Source: Colivivens sp964452915
Lineage (GTDB): Bacteria; Bacteroidota; Bacteroidia; Bacteroidales; Bacteroidaceae
NCBI GenBank assembly: GCA_964452915.1
Contig: CAYVNW010000069.1
Coordinates: 1 to 5,776 of the forward strand
Direction of reading: 5' to 3'
DNA length: 5,776 nucleotides
The position numbers were made by a program, and so were the translations under genes. The notes beneath the pieces are model-generated. The model searched no databases and had not been told where the DNA came from. It worked only from the letters and a program-made list of their open reading frames with translations. Positions 1-5,776 of the stretch are shown piece after piece (positions within the stretch are counted from its first letter, which is position 1; each line of letters opens with the position of its first letter).

Positions 1-157
1 TAAAGCAAATCAGTAAACAAGTACAAAGAGTGTAAAGTAAATTCAGGTAAAGTCATAGGGCATAACCTCATTATGTTATTGATGAAATCAAGTCTGCTTA
101 TGAGCATAATCAAATCAAGTTCGGGGCAGTGCCAATCAATGTTGTTTGTGCATGATC
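1..157. other. Left-edge stretch with no supported gene
   Basis: This AT-rich stretch lies downstream of the purN stop. All three plus-strand frames are closed early by stops. One minus-strand frame is open from an ATG at 71-69 to the left edge (about 23 codons), but it resembles nothing I recognise and is too short to call. It contains two copies of AAATCAAGT (85-93 and 112-120, 27 bp apart), two copies of GTAAAGT (32-38 and 47-53), and small dyads built from CATAA/TTATG (61-75 and 98-109). None has the GC-rich stem and T tract of a clear terminator, so the end of the purN transcript is not resolved. Confidence 0.4.
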
Positions 158-742
158 TTAGTTGTTGTCAGGAGTGGTATTAAGACATTGCTCAATGATA
201 TCAGGGAAGTATTTCATTTCTAACAGATGTTCTTTTGCCGCAATATCATCAACGGTGTCTTCTGGTGACAATGCAGTCTTGTATTGGGCGATGATTTCAC
301 CTGAGTCATATTCTGACGTTACCCAATGAACAGTCATGCCAGTTTCTGTCTCTCCGGCCTTTTTTATGGCTTCATGGACATGCCGCCCATACATTCCTTT
401 CCCTCCAAACTTAGGTAGCAATGCAGGATGGAGGTTGATCATCCTATGATTGTACATATTTATAAGGAAGTCTGGTACACGAAGCAAAAATCCCGCAAGC
501 ACAATAAAGTCAATGTGTTCGGTTTGCAGAAGCCCGAGGAGTGTAGAATCATCGTTTATTTCTTCCTTTGTCAGCACTACTGTCTTTACTCCTAAATTCT
601 TTGCTCTTACTAATGCATGTGCATCAGCTCTGTTACTGAGGACAAAAGCAATATCTGCTTTATCGTTTGTACGGAAATAACGGATTATGTTCTCACAGTT
701 AGTACCGTTACCACTTACGAATATACATATTCTTTTTTTCAT
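158..742 (-). CDS. purN: Phosphoribosylglycinamide formyltransferase (GAR transformylase)
   Basis: PurN is a cytosolic enzyme of de novo purine synthesis. It transfers the formyl group of 10-formyltetrahydrofolate to glycinamide ribonucleotide (GAR), giving formyl-GAR. From the start used here the protein has 194 residues, slightly short of E. coli PurN (212). The N-terminal strand and phosphate-binding loop read VSGNGTN (residues 9-15). The catalytic block INLHPALLPKFGG (102-114) supplies N103 and H105. D146 in SEYDSGEII matches the essential aspartate of the family, so the active site looks complete. The frame also allows an ATG at 763, seven codons upstream. I prefer 742 because the family begins at KKRICIF-type residues and because the extra seven codons coincide with a promoter-like TATCTTTG. 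The gene stands alone, divergent from the phosphoesterase gene. Confidence 0.95.
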   Translation of the reverse strand: MKKRICIFVSGNGTNCENIIRYFRTNDKADIAFVLSNRADAHALVRAKNLGVKTVVLTKEEINDDSTLLGLLQTEHIDFIVLAGFLLRVPDFLINMYNHRMINLHPALLPKFGGKGMYGRHVHEAIKKAGETETGMTVHWVTSEYDSGEIIAQYKTALSPEDTVDDIAAKEHLLEMKYFPDIIEQCLNTTPDNN

Positions 743-746
743 AGTG

Positions 747-754
747 CAAAGATA
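747..754 (-). promoter_or_regulatory. Candidate Bacteroidota -7 promoter element of purN
   Basis: On the minus strand the sequence TATCTTTG followed by C matches the Bacteroidota -7 consensus TAnnTTTG. It ends only 4 nt before the ATG at 742. A start point a few bases downstream would fall on or next to the ATG, giving a leaderless or nearly leaderless mRNA. I found no TTG at the usual -33 distance; the nearest upstream TTG on this strand is about 45 nt away, which weakens the call. The motif is seen in the sequence; its activity is inferred. Confidence 0.6.
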
Positions 755-844
755 ACGAATCATTTTGTTTTTAGATAATATCAGTCTTATGTTTTTTCAA
801 TTAAAGGTCGCAAGACCGAAATTCTACTATATTTGTCATCTTGT

Positions 845-871
845 AAGTCGTTTTAATTAAAAAAACGTCTT
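845..871. repeat. Imperfect inverted repeat in the divergent intergenic region
   Basis: The arms AAGTCGTTTT (845-854) and AAAACGTCTT (862-871) pair in ten positions with a single T/T mismatch, around a 7-nt AT-only loop. It lies between the start of purN and the better promoter candidate of the phosphoesterase gene. No T tract follows on the plus strand and only three base pairs contain G or C, so it is a poor terminator. It could be an operator for a dimeric regulator or simply a chance dyad in AT-rich DNA. Confidence 0.3.
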
Positions 872-900
872 CTTGTGCTGATGGTTATGCAAAAAGGTTA

Positions 901-908
901 TAACTTTG
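901..908 (+). promoter_or_regulatory. Candidate -7 promoter element of the metallophosphoesterase gene
   Basis: TAACTTTG followed by C matches the Bacteroidota TAnnTTTG element. A TTG at 873-875 lies upstream, but the 25-nt gap is a few bases longer than usual for a -33 element. Initiation near 912-916 would give a 5' leader of about 100 nt before the ATG at 1015. A second match, TATATTTG at 828-835, has no TTG partner and is the weaker alternative. Confidence 0.5.
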
Positions 909-1014
909 CCATATAAAAAACATTGATCTGCTTCCTGTCAGGTTGTCTCAGTTGGCATTTAATGTTTAAAGACATACCGGAATGGAAGTGGATAATTTGA
1001 TGGGCATGTGATTT

Positions 1015-2109
1015 ATGAATAGAATGTGGTTCTTATTATTCACGGTTTTGCCATTAGCTGCTTATGCTTACATATTGTGGCATATATGGTGTATTCTGTC
1101 GTTCCCTCAGATATGGAAATGGCTTGTTCTTGTTTTGGTATTAGTTTGTATGGTGTTGTCTTTTTCGTACTTTATATTTAGTCTTGACAACAAACCATTC
1201 TCCCTGTCTGTTGTCCTGTATGAGATTGGCAATTCCACACTTTTCATCGCTTTGTACGCAGTTATGCTTTTCCTCCTGCTTGATATATGCCGCCTTGTGA
1301 GACTTGTTCCAAAGTCTTTTCTTTATAACAGCTTGCCCGGAACGTTAGTGGTAACCGGAATTTTGGTTACATTGTTCATCTATGGTTATGTGCATTATAA
1401 TAATAAGGTACGTGTGCCGTTGGAAATTAAAAGCAATATCGCTTTGAAAGAACCGGTGAGAATAGTGGTACTAAGCGATCTGCACATAGGATATCATAAC
1501 CGTAGGGACGAGTTGGAACGTTGGGTCGGACTCATAAATCGCGAACACACTGATTTTGTCTTGATATGCGGTGACATTATTGATGGTAGCATCAGGGCGG
1601 TGCGTGAACAGAAAATGGAAGATGTGCTTCGTAAGATTGAGGTTCCTGTATATGCCATACTTGGTAATCATGAATATTATGCAGGAAAGGAAGAGTCTGT
1701 CAAATTCTATCACGATGCAGGCATATGCTTGCTTGTAGATTCTGTAGCAAAAGTCGGCGACATCACTTTGATAGGAAGGGATGACCGCACAAACATCAGG
1801 CGGAAGAGTCTCAATCAGTTGATGCAAGAAACAGAACCGGACACTGGATTTACAATCTTGATGGATCATCAGCCGTATCATTTGGAGGAGGCTGAACAGG
1901 CGAATATATGTCTTCAGCTTTCGGGTCACACTCACTATGGACAAGTATGGCCAATTAGCTGGATTGAAGATGCTATCTATGAGGATGCGTTCGGATTGCT
2001 GACTAAGGGCAGCACTCAGTATTATGTAACATCAGGTATTGGCATTTGGGGAGGAAAGTTTCGAATAGGTACCCGCTCAGAGTATGTTGTTATTGAAATA
2101 AATTCATAA
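1015..2109 (+). CDS. Membrane-anchored calcineurin-like metallophosphoesterase (YkuE/YaeI type)
   Basis: The product is a 364-residue predicted membrane phosphoesterase. Four hydrophobic segments (about 4-26, 36-57, 71-92 and 108-127) come first, then a calcineurin-like catalytic domain from about 147 to the end. The metal-binding motifs are all present in order: DLH (D155, H157), GDIID (D187), GNHE (N218, H219), H285 in MDHQP, and GHTHYGQ (H305, H307). This predicts a two-metal phosphomono- or phosphodiesterase. The motif spacing resembles the YkuE/YaeI branch, but the substrate is unknown. The basic loop between segments 3 and 4 (R93, R96, K100) would put the catalytic domain outside the inner membrane by the positive-inside rule, although K131 and R133 just after segment 4 make this uncertain. 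The start is the first ATG after an in-frame TGA at 1009-1011. The gene appears monocistronic, with promoter candidates upstream and a large hairpin directly after its stop. Confidence 0.88.
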   Translation: MNRMWFLLFTVLPLAAYAYILWHIWCILSFPQIWKWLVLVLVLVCMVLSFSYFIFSLDNKPFSLSVVLYEIGNSTLFIALYAVMLFLLLDICRLVRLVPKSFLYNSLPGTLVVTGILVTLFIYGYVHYNNKVRVPLEIKSNIALKEPVRIVVLSDLHIGYHNRRDELERWVGLINREHTDFVLICGDIIDGSIRAVREQKMEDVLRKIEVPVYAILGNHEYYAGKEESVKFYHDAGICLLVDSVAKVGDITLIGRDDRTNIRRKSLNQLMQETEPDTGFTILMDHQPYHLEEAEQANICLQLSGHTHYGQVWPISWIEDAIYEDAFGLLTKGSTQYYVTSGIGIWGGKFRIGTRSEYVVIEINS

Positions 2110-2114
2110 ACCAG

Positions 2115-2155
2115 AATCGGTCATTAGTTACTTGTACGTACTCTAATGACCGATT
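2115..2155. terminator. Perfect inverted repeat between convergent genes, probable shared terminator
   Basis: The arms AATCGGTCATTAG (2115-2127) and CTAATGACCGATT (2143-2155) are fully complementary over 13 bp, with a 15-nt loop that contains the palindrome GTACGTAC. It starts 5 bp after the phosphoesterase stop and ends 22 bp from the dehydrogenase stop, so it can form at the 3' end of both transcripts. Neither side has a strong T run (GTTGT on the plus strand, CTGGTTT on the minus), so it may end transcription weakly or mainly protect the 3' ends. Confidence 0.7.
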
Positions 2156-2177
2156 GTTGTAAACAGTTATATAATAG

Positions 2178-3296
2178 CTATACCATTGTTGAATACATTT
2201 CTCTTAAGTCCGATTCCTTAACTTCTACCGGATTATTAAGAAGGTTCGGGTGTTTACTGCCTTGTACCAGTTTTTCAAATTGATCATGCGTCAAATTGAG
2301 GAAGCGCAGATCGTTGTGTAAGCCGGTATGTTCACGCATTTTGTCGATATGGTCAGCTAAGTCGTGAGCATTCTTATATCCTAACATGATTGCGAGGTCC
2401 TCTATACGTTGGCATCCATGTTCTGCATTGAAACGAATGAAGTAAGGCATGGTAATCATACAAGCCTCACCGTGTGGTATGCCGAATAAGTTTGTCAACG
2501 GATAGGAACATGCATGAGCTGATGTCGTCTTTGGCATGGTAAATGCAAGCCCCGCAATAACCGAGGCCTCTGCCATATTCTCACGTGCTTGCTTATCATC
2601 CGGGCAGTCATATACTTGTATTATATTTCGTATTGCAAGATTTGCGGAGTGCACAGCTAAAGCATCACAAATAGGTTGGTGGTGTATACTCCAATAGGCT
2701 TCGATAGAGTGACAGAGTACATCAAAACCTGTACATGCAGTTATGTAAGGCGGTACTGTATAAGTAAGTTCTGGGTCCACAATTGCGAGAGTAGGGTAGA
2801 ATCCTACTGAATTCATTGGTGATTTCACTCCTCGTGCATGATCGGAAAGGACTGAGACGCATGTTATCTCACTTCCTGTACCTGCTGTAGTTGGAACGGC
2901 AATTAAAGGTAAGTGGTCTGTTGGTATTGGCTTACCTGTTTGAAGAAAATCAGTCGACTTGTTTTGTGTCAGGCAGAAAGTGGCCGCCGCTTTTGCCAAG
3001 TCAAGTACACTTCCTCCGCCAAGTGCTACTACAAAGTCACATTTTTCATTGCGCATGATTTCTGCACAGGCATCACATTCTTCAACAGTAGGATTAGCTG
3101 TGACCTTTGCAAAGACATGCTTTATACGCCCGCCGGATATTGTGCGGATTTGTGTTGTCATGCCACGCTGCTCAAACGATTTCGATGTAACCAGCATCCC
3201 GTTTTTGCCTCCGGTTTTTTCTATTTCATTACCCAGTTTGCTTATCTCTCCGTTACCGAATATAATGCGCACCGGCTGTAGATATTCCCATTTCAT
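2178..3296 (-). CDS. Iron-containing (group III) alcohol dehydrogenase
   Basis: The product is a 372-residue cytosolic NAD(P)-dependent oxidoreductase of the Fe-ADH family, which interconverts an alcohol and its aldehyde or ketone. The N-terminal half is the nucleotide-binding domain with GGGSVLD (93-99) and TTAGTGSE (136-143). The helical C-terminal half carries the metal ligands expected by comparison with FucO: D192 and H196 in FDVLCH, H261 in SAHACSYPL, and H275 in GIPHGEA. Length and motifs indicate an intact enzyme. The substrate is not readable from sequence. The SYPL...FGIPHGEA block reminds me of phosphonoacetaldehyde reductases, but no phosphonate gene is nearby, so butanol-, lactaldehyde- or propanediol-type activities remain possible. 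A hairpin terminator (3330-3366) separates it from asnS, so it probably has its own transcript. I see no TAnnTTTG element in the short gap before its ATG. Confidence 0.9.
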   Translation of the reverse strand: MKWEYLQPVRIIFGNGEISKLGNEIEKTGGKNGMLVTSKSFEQRGMTTQIRTISGGRIKHVFAKVTANPTVEECDACAEIMRNEKCDFVVALGGGSVLDLAKAAATFCLTQNKSTDFLQTGKPIPTDHLPLIAVPTTAGTGSEITCVSVLSDHARGVKSPMNSVGFYPTLAIVDPELTYTVPPYITACTGFDVLCHSIEAYWSIHHQPICDALAVHSANLAIRNIIQVYDCPDDKQARENMAEASVIAGLAFTMPKTTSAHACSYPLTNLFGIPHGEACMITMPYFIRFNAEHGCQRIEDLAIMLGYKNAHDLADHIDKMREHTGLHNDLRFLNLTHDQFEKLVQGSKHPNLLNNPVEVKESDLREMYSTMV

Positions 3297-3329
3297 AGTT
3301 ACTTGTTATATGTCATTTTGCTTATTTGA

Positions 3330-3366
3330 AAAACCTTGAAAGCCTTATGTCAACTTCCAAGGTTTT
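3330..3366 (-). terminator. Rho-independent-type terminator downstream of asnS
   Basis: Read on the minus strand, AAAACCTTG pairs with CAAGGTTTT. The stem extends inward past one mismatch by three more pairs (AAG/CTT) around an 11-nt loop, and the 3' arm runs into a T tract (GGTTTTT). It begins 36 bp after the asnS stop and ends 33 bp before the dehydrogenase ATG. It would therefore end the asnS transcript and isolate the downstream gene. The A/T symmetry means it could also work weakly on the plus strand. Confidence 0.72.
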
Positions 3367-3402
3367 ATAAATACATTACTAAACGTTATGTTTGTATATT
3401 GT

Positions 3403-4824
3403 TTAGAAATCTGCCGATTTAGGAGTGCGAGGGAATGGAATCACATCGCGTATGTTCTGCATTCCTGTTACAAAAAGTATCAGACGCTCAAATCCAAGTC
3501 CGAATCCACTGTGAGGACATGTACCATATTTCCGTGTATCAAGATACCACCACATATCTTTCATCGGTATATGGCGTTCTGTGATTTCCTCCATCAGTTT
3601 ATCGTAATTTTCCTCGCGGACTGAGCCTCCTATTATTTCTCCAATTTGAGGGAACAAAACGTCTGTTCCTTGTACTGTCTCTTCCATCTCTTTGCCATCG
3701 TACGTTGGCTTTTCAGCATCCTTTTTCATGTAGAATGCCTTAATTTTTTTAGGATAGTTCGTCATGATTACAGGCTTCTTGAAATGCTCTTCTACAAGGT
3801 ACCGTTCATGTTCAGATGCAAGGTCATCTCCCCATTCGCATGGAAACTCGAATTTTTTACCGTTTGCGATTGCCTCATGCAGGATCTTGATTCCTTCAGT
3901 ATAAGGCAACCGTACGAATGTTTCTTTTGTCACGCTTTCAAGACGTTCAATGAGCCCGTGGTCAATCATTTTGTTTAGAAAGGCAAGGTCGTCTTTACAG
4001 TTGTTGAGAGCCCAACGTACGCAATACTTTATAAAATCTTCCTCAAGGTCCATCAGTTCCTCAAGGTCCATGAATGCGACTTCTGGTTCTATCATCCAAA
4101 ATTCTGCTAAGTGACGTGGTGTATTGCTATTTTCTGCACGGAAGGTCGGACCGAATGTGTAGATTTGTCCGAGAGATGTTGCACCCAATTCCCCCTCTAA
4201 TTGTCCGCTGACAGTCAGTGATGCTTGTTTGCCAAAGAAGTCGTCATCATAGATAATCGCTCCATTTTCATCTTTCTTCAAGTCGTACAGGTTTTTGGTA
4301 GTTACCTGGAACATTTGACCTGCCCCTTCACAGTCGGACGCTGTAATGATTGGCGTGTTGAAATAGAAAAATCCATGCTCATGGAAATATGTATGGATAG
4401 CAATAGCCATGTTGTGACGAATACGCATTACAGCACCGAACGTATTGGTACGTAAACGCAGGTGGGCGTATTGACGCATGTATTCGAAACTCTGGCCTTT
4501 CTTTTGCATTGGATAGTCTGAAGGACATTCGCCAAGAATTTTTATATCGTCGGCTTGTATTTCAACCGCTTGTCCTGAACCGATGCTTTGCACCATCAAG
4601 CCTTCAACGGCCAAACATGCACCAGTGGTGACGAGCTTTAGTACTTCAGGATCGAACTTGTTGACATCAGCAACAATTTGTACGTTGTTGATTGTCGAGC
4701 CATCGTTGAGCGCAATGAAATTCACGGATTTGCTGCCACGCTTTGTTCTAACCCAACCTTTCACACACACGTGCGTGCCATAGTCCTCGCGTTTCAGTAA
4801 ATCAACAATCTTCGTTCTTTTCAT
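3403..4824 (-). CDS. asnS: Asparaginyl-tRNA synthetase
   Basis: AsnRS is a class IIb aminoacyl-tRNA synthetase that activates asparagine with ATP and charges tRNA-Asn in the cytosol. The 473-residue protein has the usual bacterial length. The N-terminal OB-fold anticodon-binding domain (about 1-100, with VKGWVRTKRGSKSVNFIALNDG at 21-42) is followed by the catalytic core. Class II motif 2 reads FRAENSNTPRHLAEFWMIEPE (228-248), and motif 3 reads GFGLGFERL (440-448), followed by the family's C-terminal block IRDVIPFPRTPKSADF. The asparagine-type sequence FRAENSNTPRH favours AsnRS over AspRS. A purine-rich AAAGGAAC upstream is a possible weak ribosome site, although its 11-nt spacing is long. The gene follows the pseudouridine synthase by 70 bp with no promoter-like element, suggesting co-transcription. 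It is an essential housekeeping gene in organisms that charge tRNA-Asn directly. Confidence 0.97.
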   Translation of the reverse strand: MKRTKIVDLLKREDYGTHVCVKGWVRTKRGSKSVNFIALNDGSTINNVQIVADVNKFDPEVLKLVTTGACLAVEGLMVQSIGSGQAVEIQADDIKILGECPSDYPMQKKGQSFEYMRQYAHLRLRTNTFGAVMRIRHNMAIAIHTYFHEHGFFYFNTPIITASDCEGAGQMFQVTTKNLYDLKKDENGAIIYDDDFFGKQASLTVSGQLEGELGATSLGQIYTFGPTFRAENSNTPRHLAEFWMIEPEVAFMDLEELMDLEEDFIKYCVRWALNNCKDDLAFLNKMIDHGLIERLESVTKETFVRLPYTEGIKILHEAIANGKKFEFPCEWGDDLASEHERYLVEEHFKKPVIMTNYPKKIKAFYMKKDAEKPTYDGKEMEETVQGTDVLFPQIGEIIGGSVREENYDKLMEEITERHIPMKDMWWYLDTRKYGTCPHSGFGLGFERLILFVTGMQNIRDVIPFPRTPKSADF

Positions 4825-4894
4825 TTGATAGTTGTTCCTTTCTCTTTATTATTATCAGTTAATCGTCTTATATTGCGTATGTGACAATTAAATT

Positions 4895-5776
4895 CTACAC
4901 GTTCATGTGAAGCATTGCCACTTCTTGTTCTGTCAAGAAGCGCCAATCACCACGTTTCAGACCTTTCTTGGTAAGTCCGGCAAACATTACACGATCGAGT
5001 TTCAGTACACGATAGCCAAGGGCTTCGAATATTCTGCGTACGATACGATTCTTTCCTGAATGAATTTCAATACCTACTTGCTTACGGTCTGTATCACTTG
5101 CATAGCTGATGGCATCTGCACGAACTGTACCGTCCTCAAGTTCTACTCCTTCGGCTATTTTCTGCATGTCAGCTGTCGTACAGTTCTTGTCGAGGAATAC
5201 ATGATATATCTTTTTCTTTAAGAACTTAGGGTGGGTAAGTTTTGATGCAAGTTCTCCATCGTTAGTGAAAAGAAGTACTCCGGTTGTGTTACGGTCGAGT
5301 CTGCCAACCGGATATATACGTTCACGACAGCAATTCTTCACAAGATCCATGACTGTTTTGCGTGCTTGAGGGTCATCTGCCGTTGTAACATAATCCTTAG
5401 GTTTGTTGAGCAGTACATAGACTTTCTTTTCAAGACTCACCAGTTGGTCATGGAAGTGTACCGTATCGGTGCGCTTTACTTTTGTTCCAAGTTCTGACAC
5501 TACCTCTCCATTTACTTTTACGACACCTGCCTGTATGAATTCATCTGCCTCGCGGCGTGAACATACTCCGGCGTTTGCAAGATATTTGTTCAAACGTATT
5601 GGAGCGTCAGGATCTGCAATGTATTCTTTGTATTCGATTTGCTTCTTCTGGCTGTACTTTGCGTTAGGGTCATAGTTGGCGTTGCGCTGACGGAACATTT
5701 GTCCGCCTGGACGATGATTATTGTATCCGCCTTGCTGTCCGCCACGGTTGTATCCGCCTTGCTGTCCGCCACGGTT
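4895..5776 (-). CDS. RsuA/RluB-family rRNA pseudouridine synthase, 5' end outside the window
   Basis: The enzyme isomerises a specific uridine in ribosomal RNA to pseudouridine. The frame stays open to the right edge, so the true start is beyond the window and the ATG at 5698 is internal. Numbering from that ATG, an S4 RNA-binding domain spans about 34-80 (RLNKYLANAGVCSRREADEF). The synthase domain follows, with the catalytic loop GRLDRNTTG (D135), HPKFLKKKIYHV (156-167) and KNRIVRRIFEALGYRV (216-231). Upstream lies a low-complexity tail of at least 26 residues containing two NRGGQQGGY units, then an Arg/Asn/Lys-rich linker. Such extensions are common in Bacteroidota members of the family and are probably disordered and RNA-binding. 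The RluB, RluF and RsuA target sites cannot be separated here, so no symbol is given. It probably shares a transcript with asnS. Confidence 0.92.
   Translation of the reverse strand, partial: NRGGQQGGYNRGGQQGGYNNHRPGGQMFRQRNANYDPNAKYSQKKQIEYKEYIADPDAPIRLNKYLANAGVCSRREADEFIQAGVVKVNGEVVSELGTKVKRTDTVHFHDQLVSLEKKVYVLLNKPKDYVTTADDPQARKTVMDLVKNCCRERIYPVGRLDRNTTGVLLFTNDGELASKLTHPKFLKKKIYHVFLDKNCTTADMQKIAEGVELEDGTVRADAISYASDTDRKQVGIEIHSGKNRIVRRIFEALGYRVLKLDRVMFAGLTKKGLKRGDWRFLTEQEVAMLHMNV
5723..5776. repeat. Two exact 27-bp tandem repeats inside the pseudouridine synthase gene
   Basis: Positions 5723-5749 and 5750-5776 are identical. On the minus strand each unit encodes NRGGQQGGY, in frame with the synthase. 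The second copy ends exactly at the window edge, so the total copy number is unknown. Because the unit is 9 codons long, gain or loss of a copy would keep the frame. Identity at every third codon position points to recent duplication, not selection on the protein alone. Confidence 0.9.

Noticed and set aside
1..71. A minus-strand frame open to the left edge (about 23 codons) as a truncated gene after purN
   Set aside because: It is too short, has no recognisable motif, and the sequence is AT-rich with poor codon character. More sequence to the left would be needed to judge it.
61..120. Short AAATCAAGT direct repeats and CATAA/TTATG dyads as a possible repeat array or CRISPR remnant
   Set aside because: The repeats are only 9 bp with two copies and the dyads are 5 bp. 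This is within chance for AT-rich intergenic DNA, and no cas gene is present.
1471..1944. A 157-residue minus-strand reading frame inside the phosphoesterase gene
   Set aside because: It is antisense to the catalytic motifs of a clearly real gene and has no recognisable domain.
2913..3339. Two overlapping plus-strand reading frames antisense to the dehydrogenase
   Set aside because: They mirror the conserved nucleotide-binding region of the Fe-ADH and show no domain of their own.
3387..3394. TATGTTTG on the plus strand, a possible antisense promoter into the 3' end of asnS
   Set aside because: It matches TAnnTTTG, but there is no TTG at a suitable distance and no plus-strand gene follows. 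One such match is expected by chance in AT-rich DNA.
5590..5772. A 60-residue minus-strand reading frame beginning MADSKADTTVADSKADT
   Set aside because: It is the 27-bp tandem repeat read in the wrong frame. The correct frame continues directly into the S4 and pseudouridine synthase domains.

Overview
The window looks like an ordinary chromosomal stretch from a member of the Bacteroidota, probably Bacteroidales (Bacteroides/Prevotella-like). This rests on the low to moderate GC, on TAnnTTTG-type promoter elements instead of an E. coli -35/-10 pair, on the lack of strong Shine-Dalgarno sequences, and on a pseudouridine synthase with a long Arg/Gly/Gln-rich N-terminal extension. The genus cannot be fixed from the sequence alone.

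Layout, left to right. Positions 1-157 hold no gene I can support. Next comes purN (minus strand, 158-742), an enzyme of de novo purine synthesis. A 272-bp divergent intergenic region (743-1014) carries promoter candidates for both sides. It is followed by a plus-strand gene for a membrane-anchored calcineurin-like metallophosphoesterase (1015-2109). That gene converges on an iron-containing alcohol dehydrogenase (minus, 2178-3296), and a perfect 13-bp inverted repeat lies between the two stop codons. Upstream of the dehydrogenase lie asnS, asparaginyl-tRNA synthetase (minus, 3403-4824), and an RsuA/RluB-type rRNA pseudouridine synthase (minus, 4895 to beyond the right edge). The last two are 70 bp apart with no visible promoter between them. 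They probably form one transcript that ends at a hairpin with a T tract at 3330-3366.

Functionally this is mainly housekeeping: purine synthesis, tRNA charging and rRNA modification, plus two enzymes (phosphoesterase and dehydrogenase) whose substrates cannot be read from sequence. I see no mobile element, CRISPR array, tRNA, rRNA, phage gene, toxin-antitoxin pair or defence gene. I found no convincing undescribed system. The points most worth a second look are an in-frame 27-bp tandem repeat in the pseudouridine synthase extension, a purN promoter so close to the start codon that the mRNA should be leaderless, and the unknown roles of the phosphoesterase and dehydrogenase.
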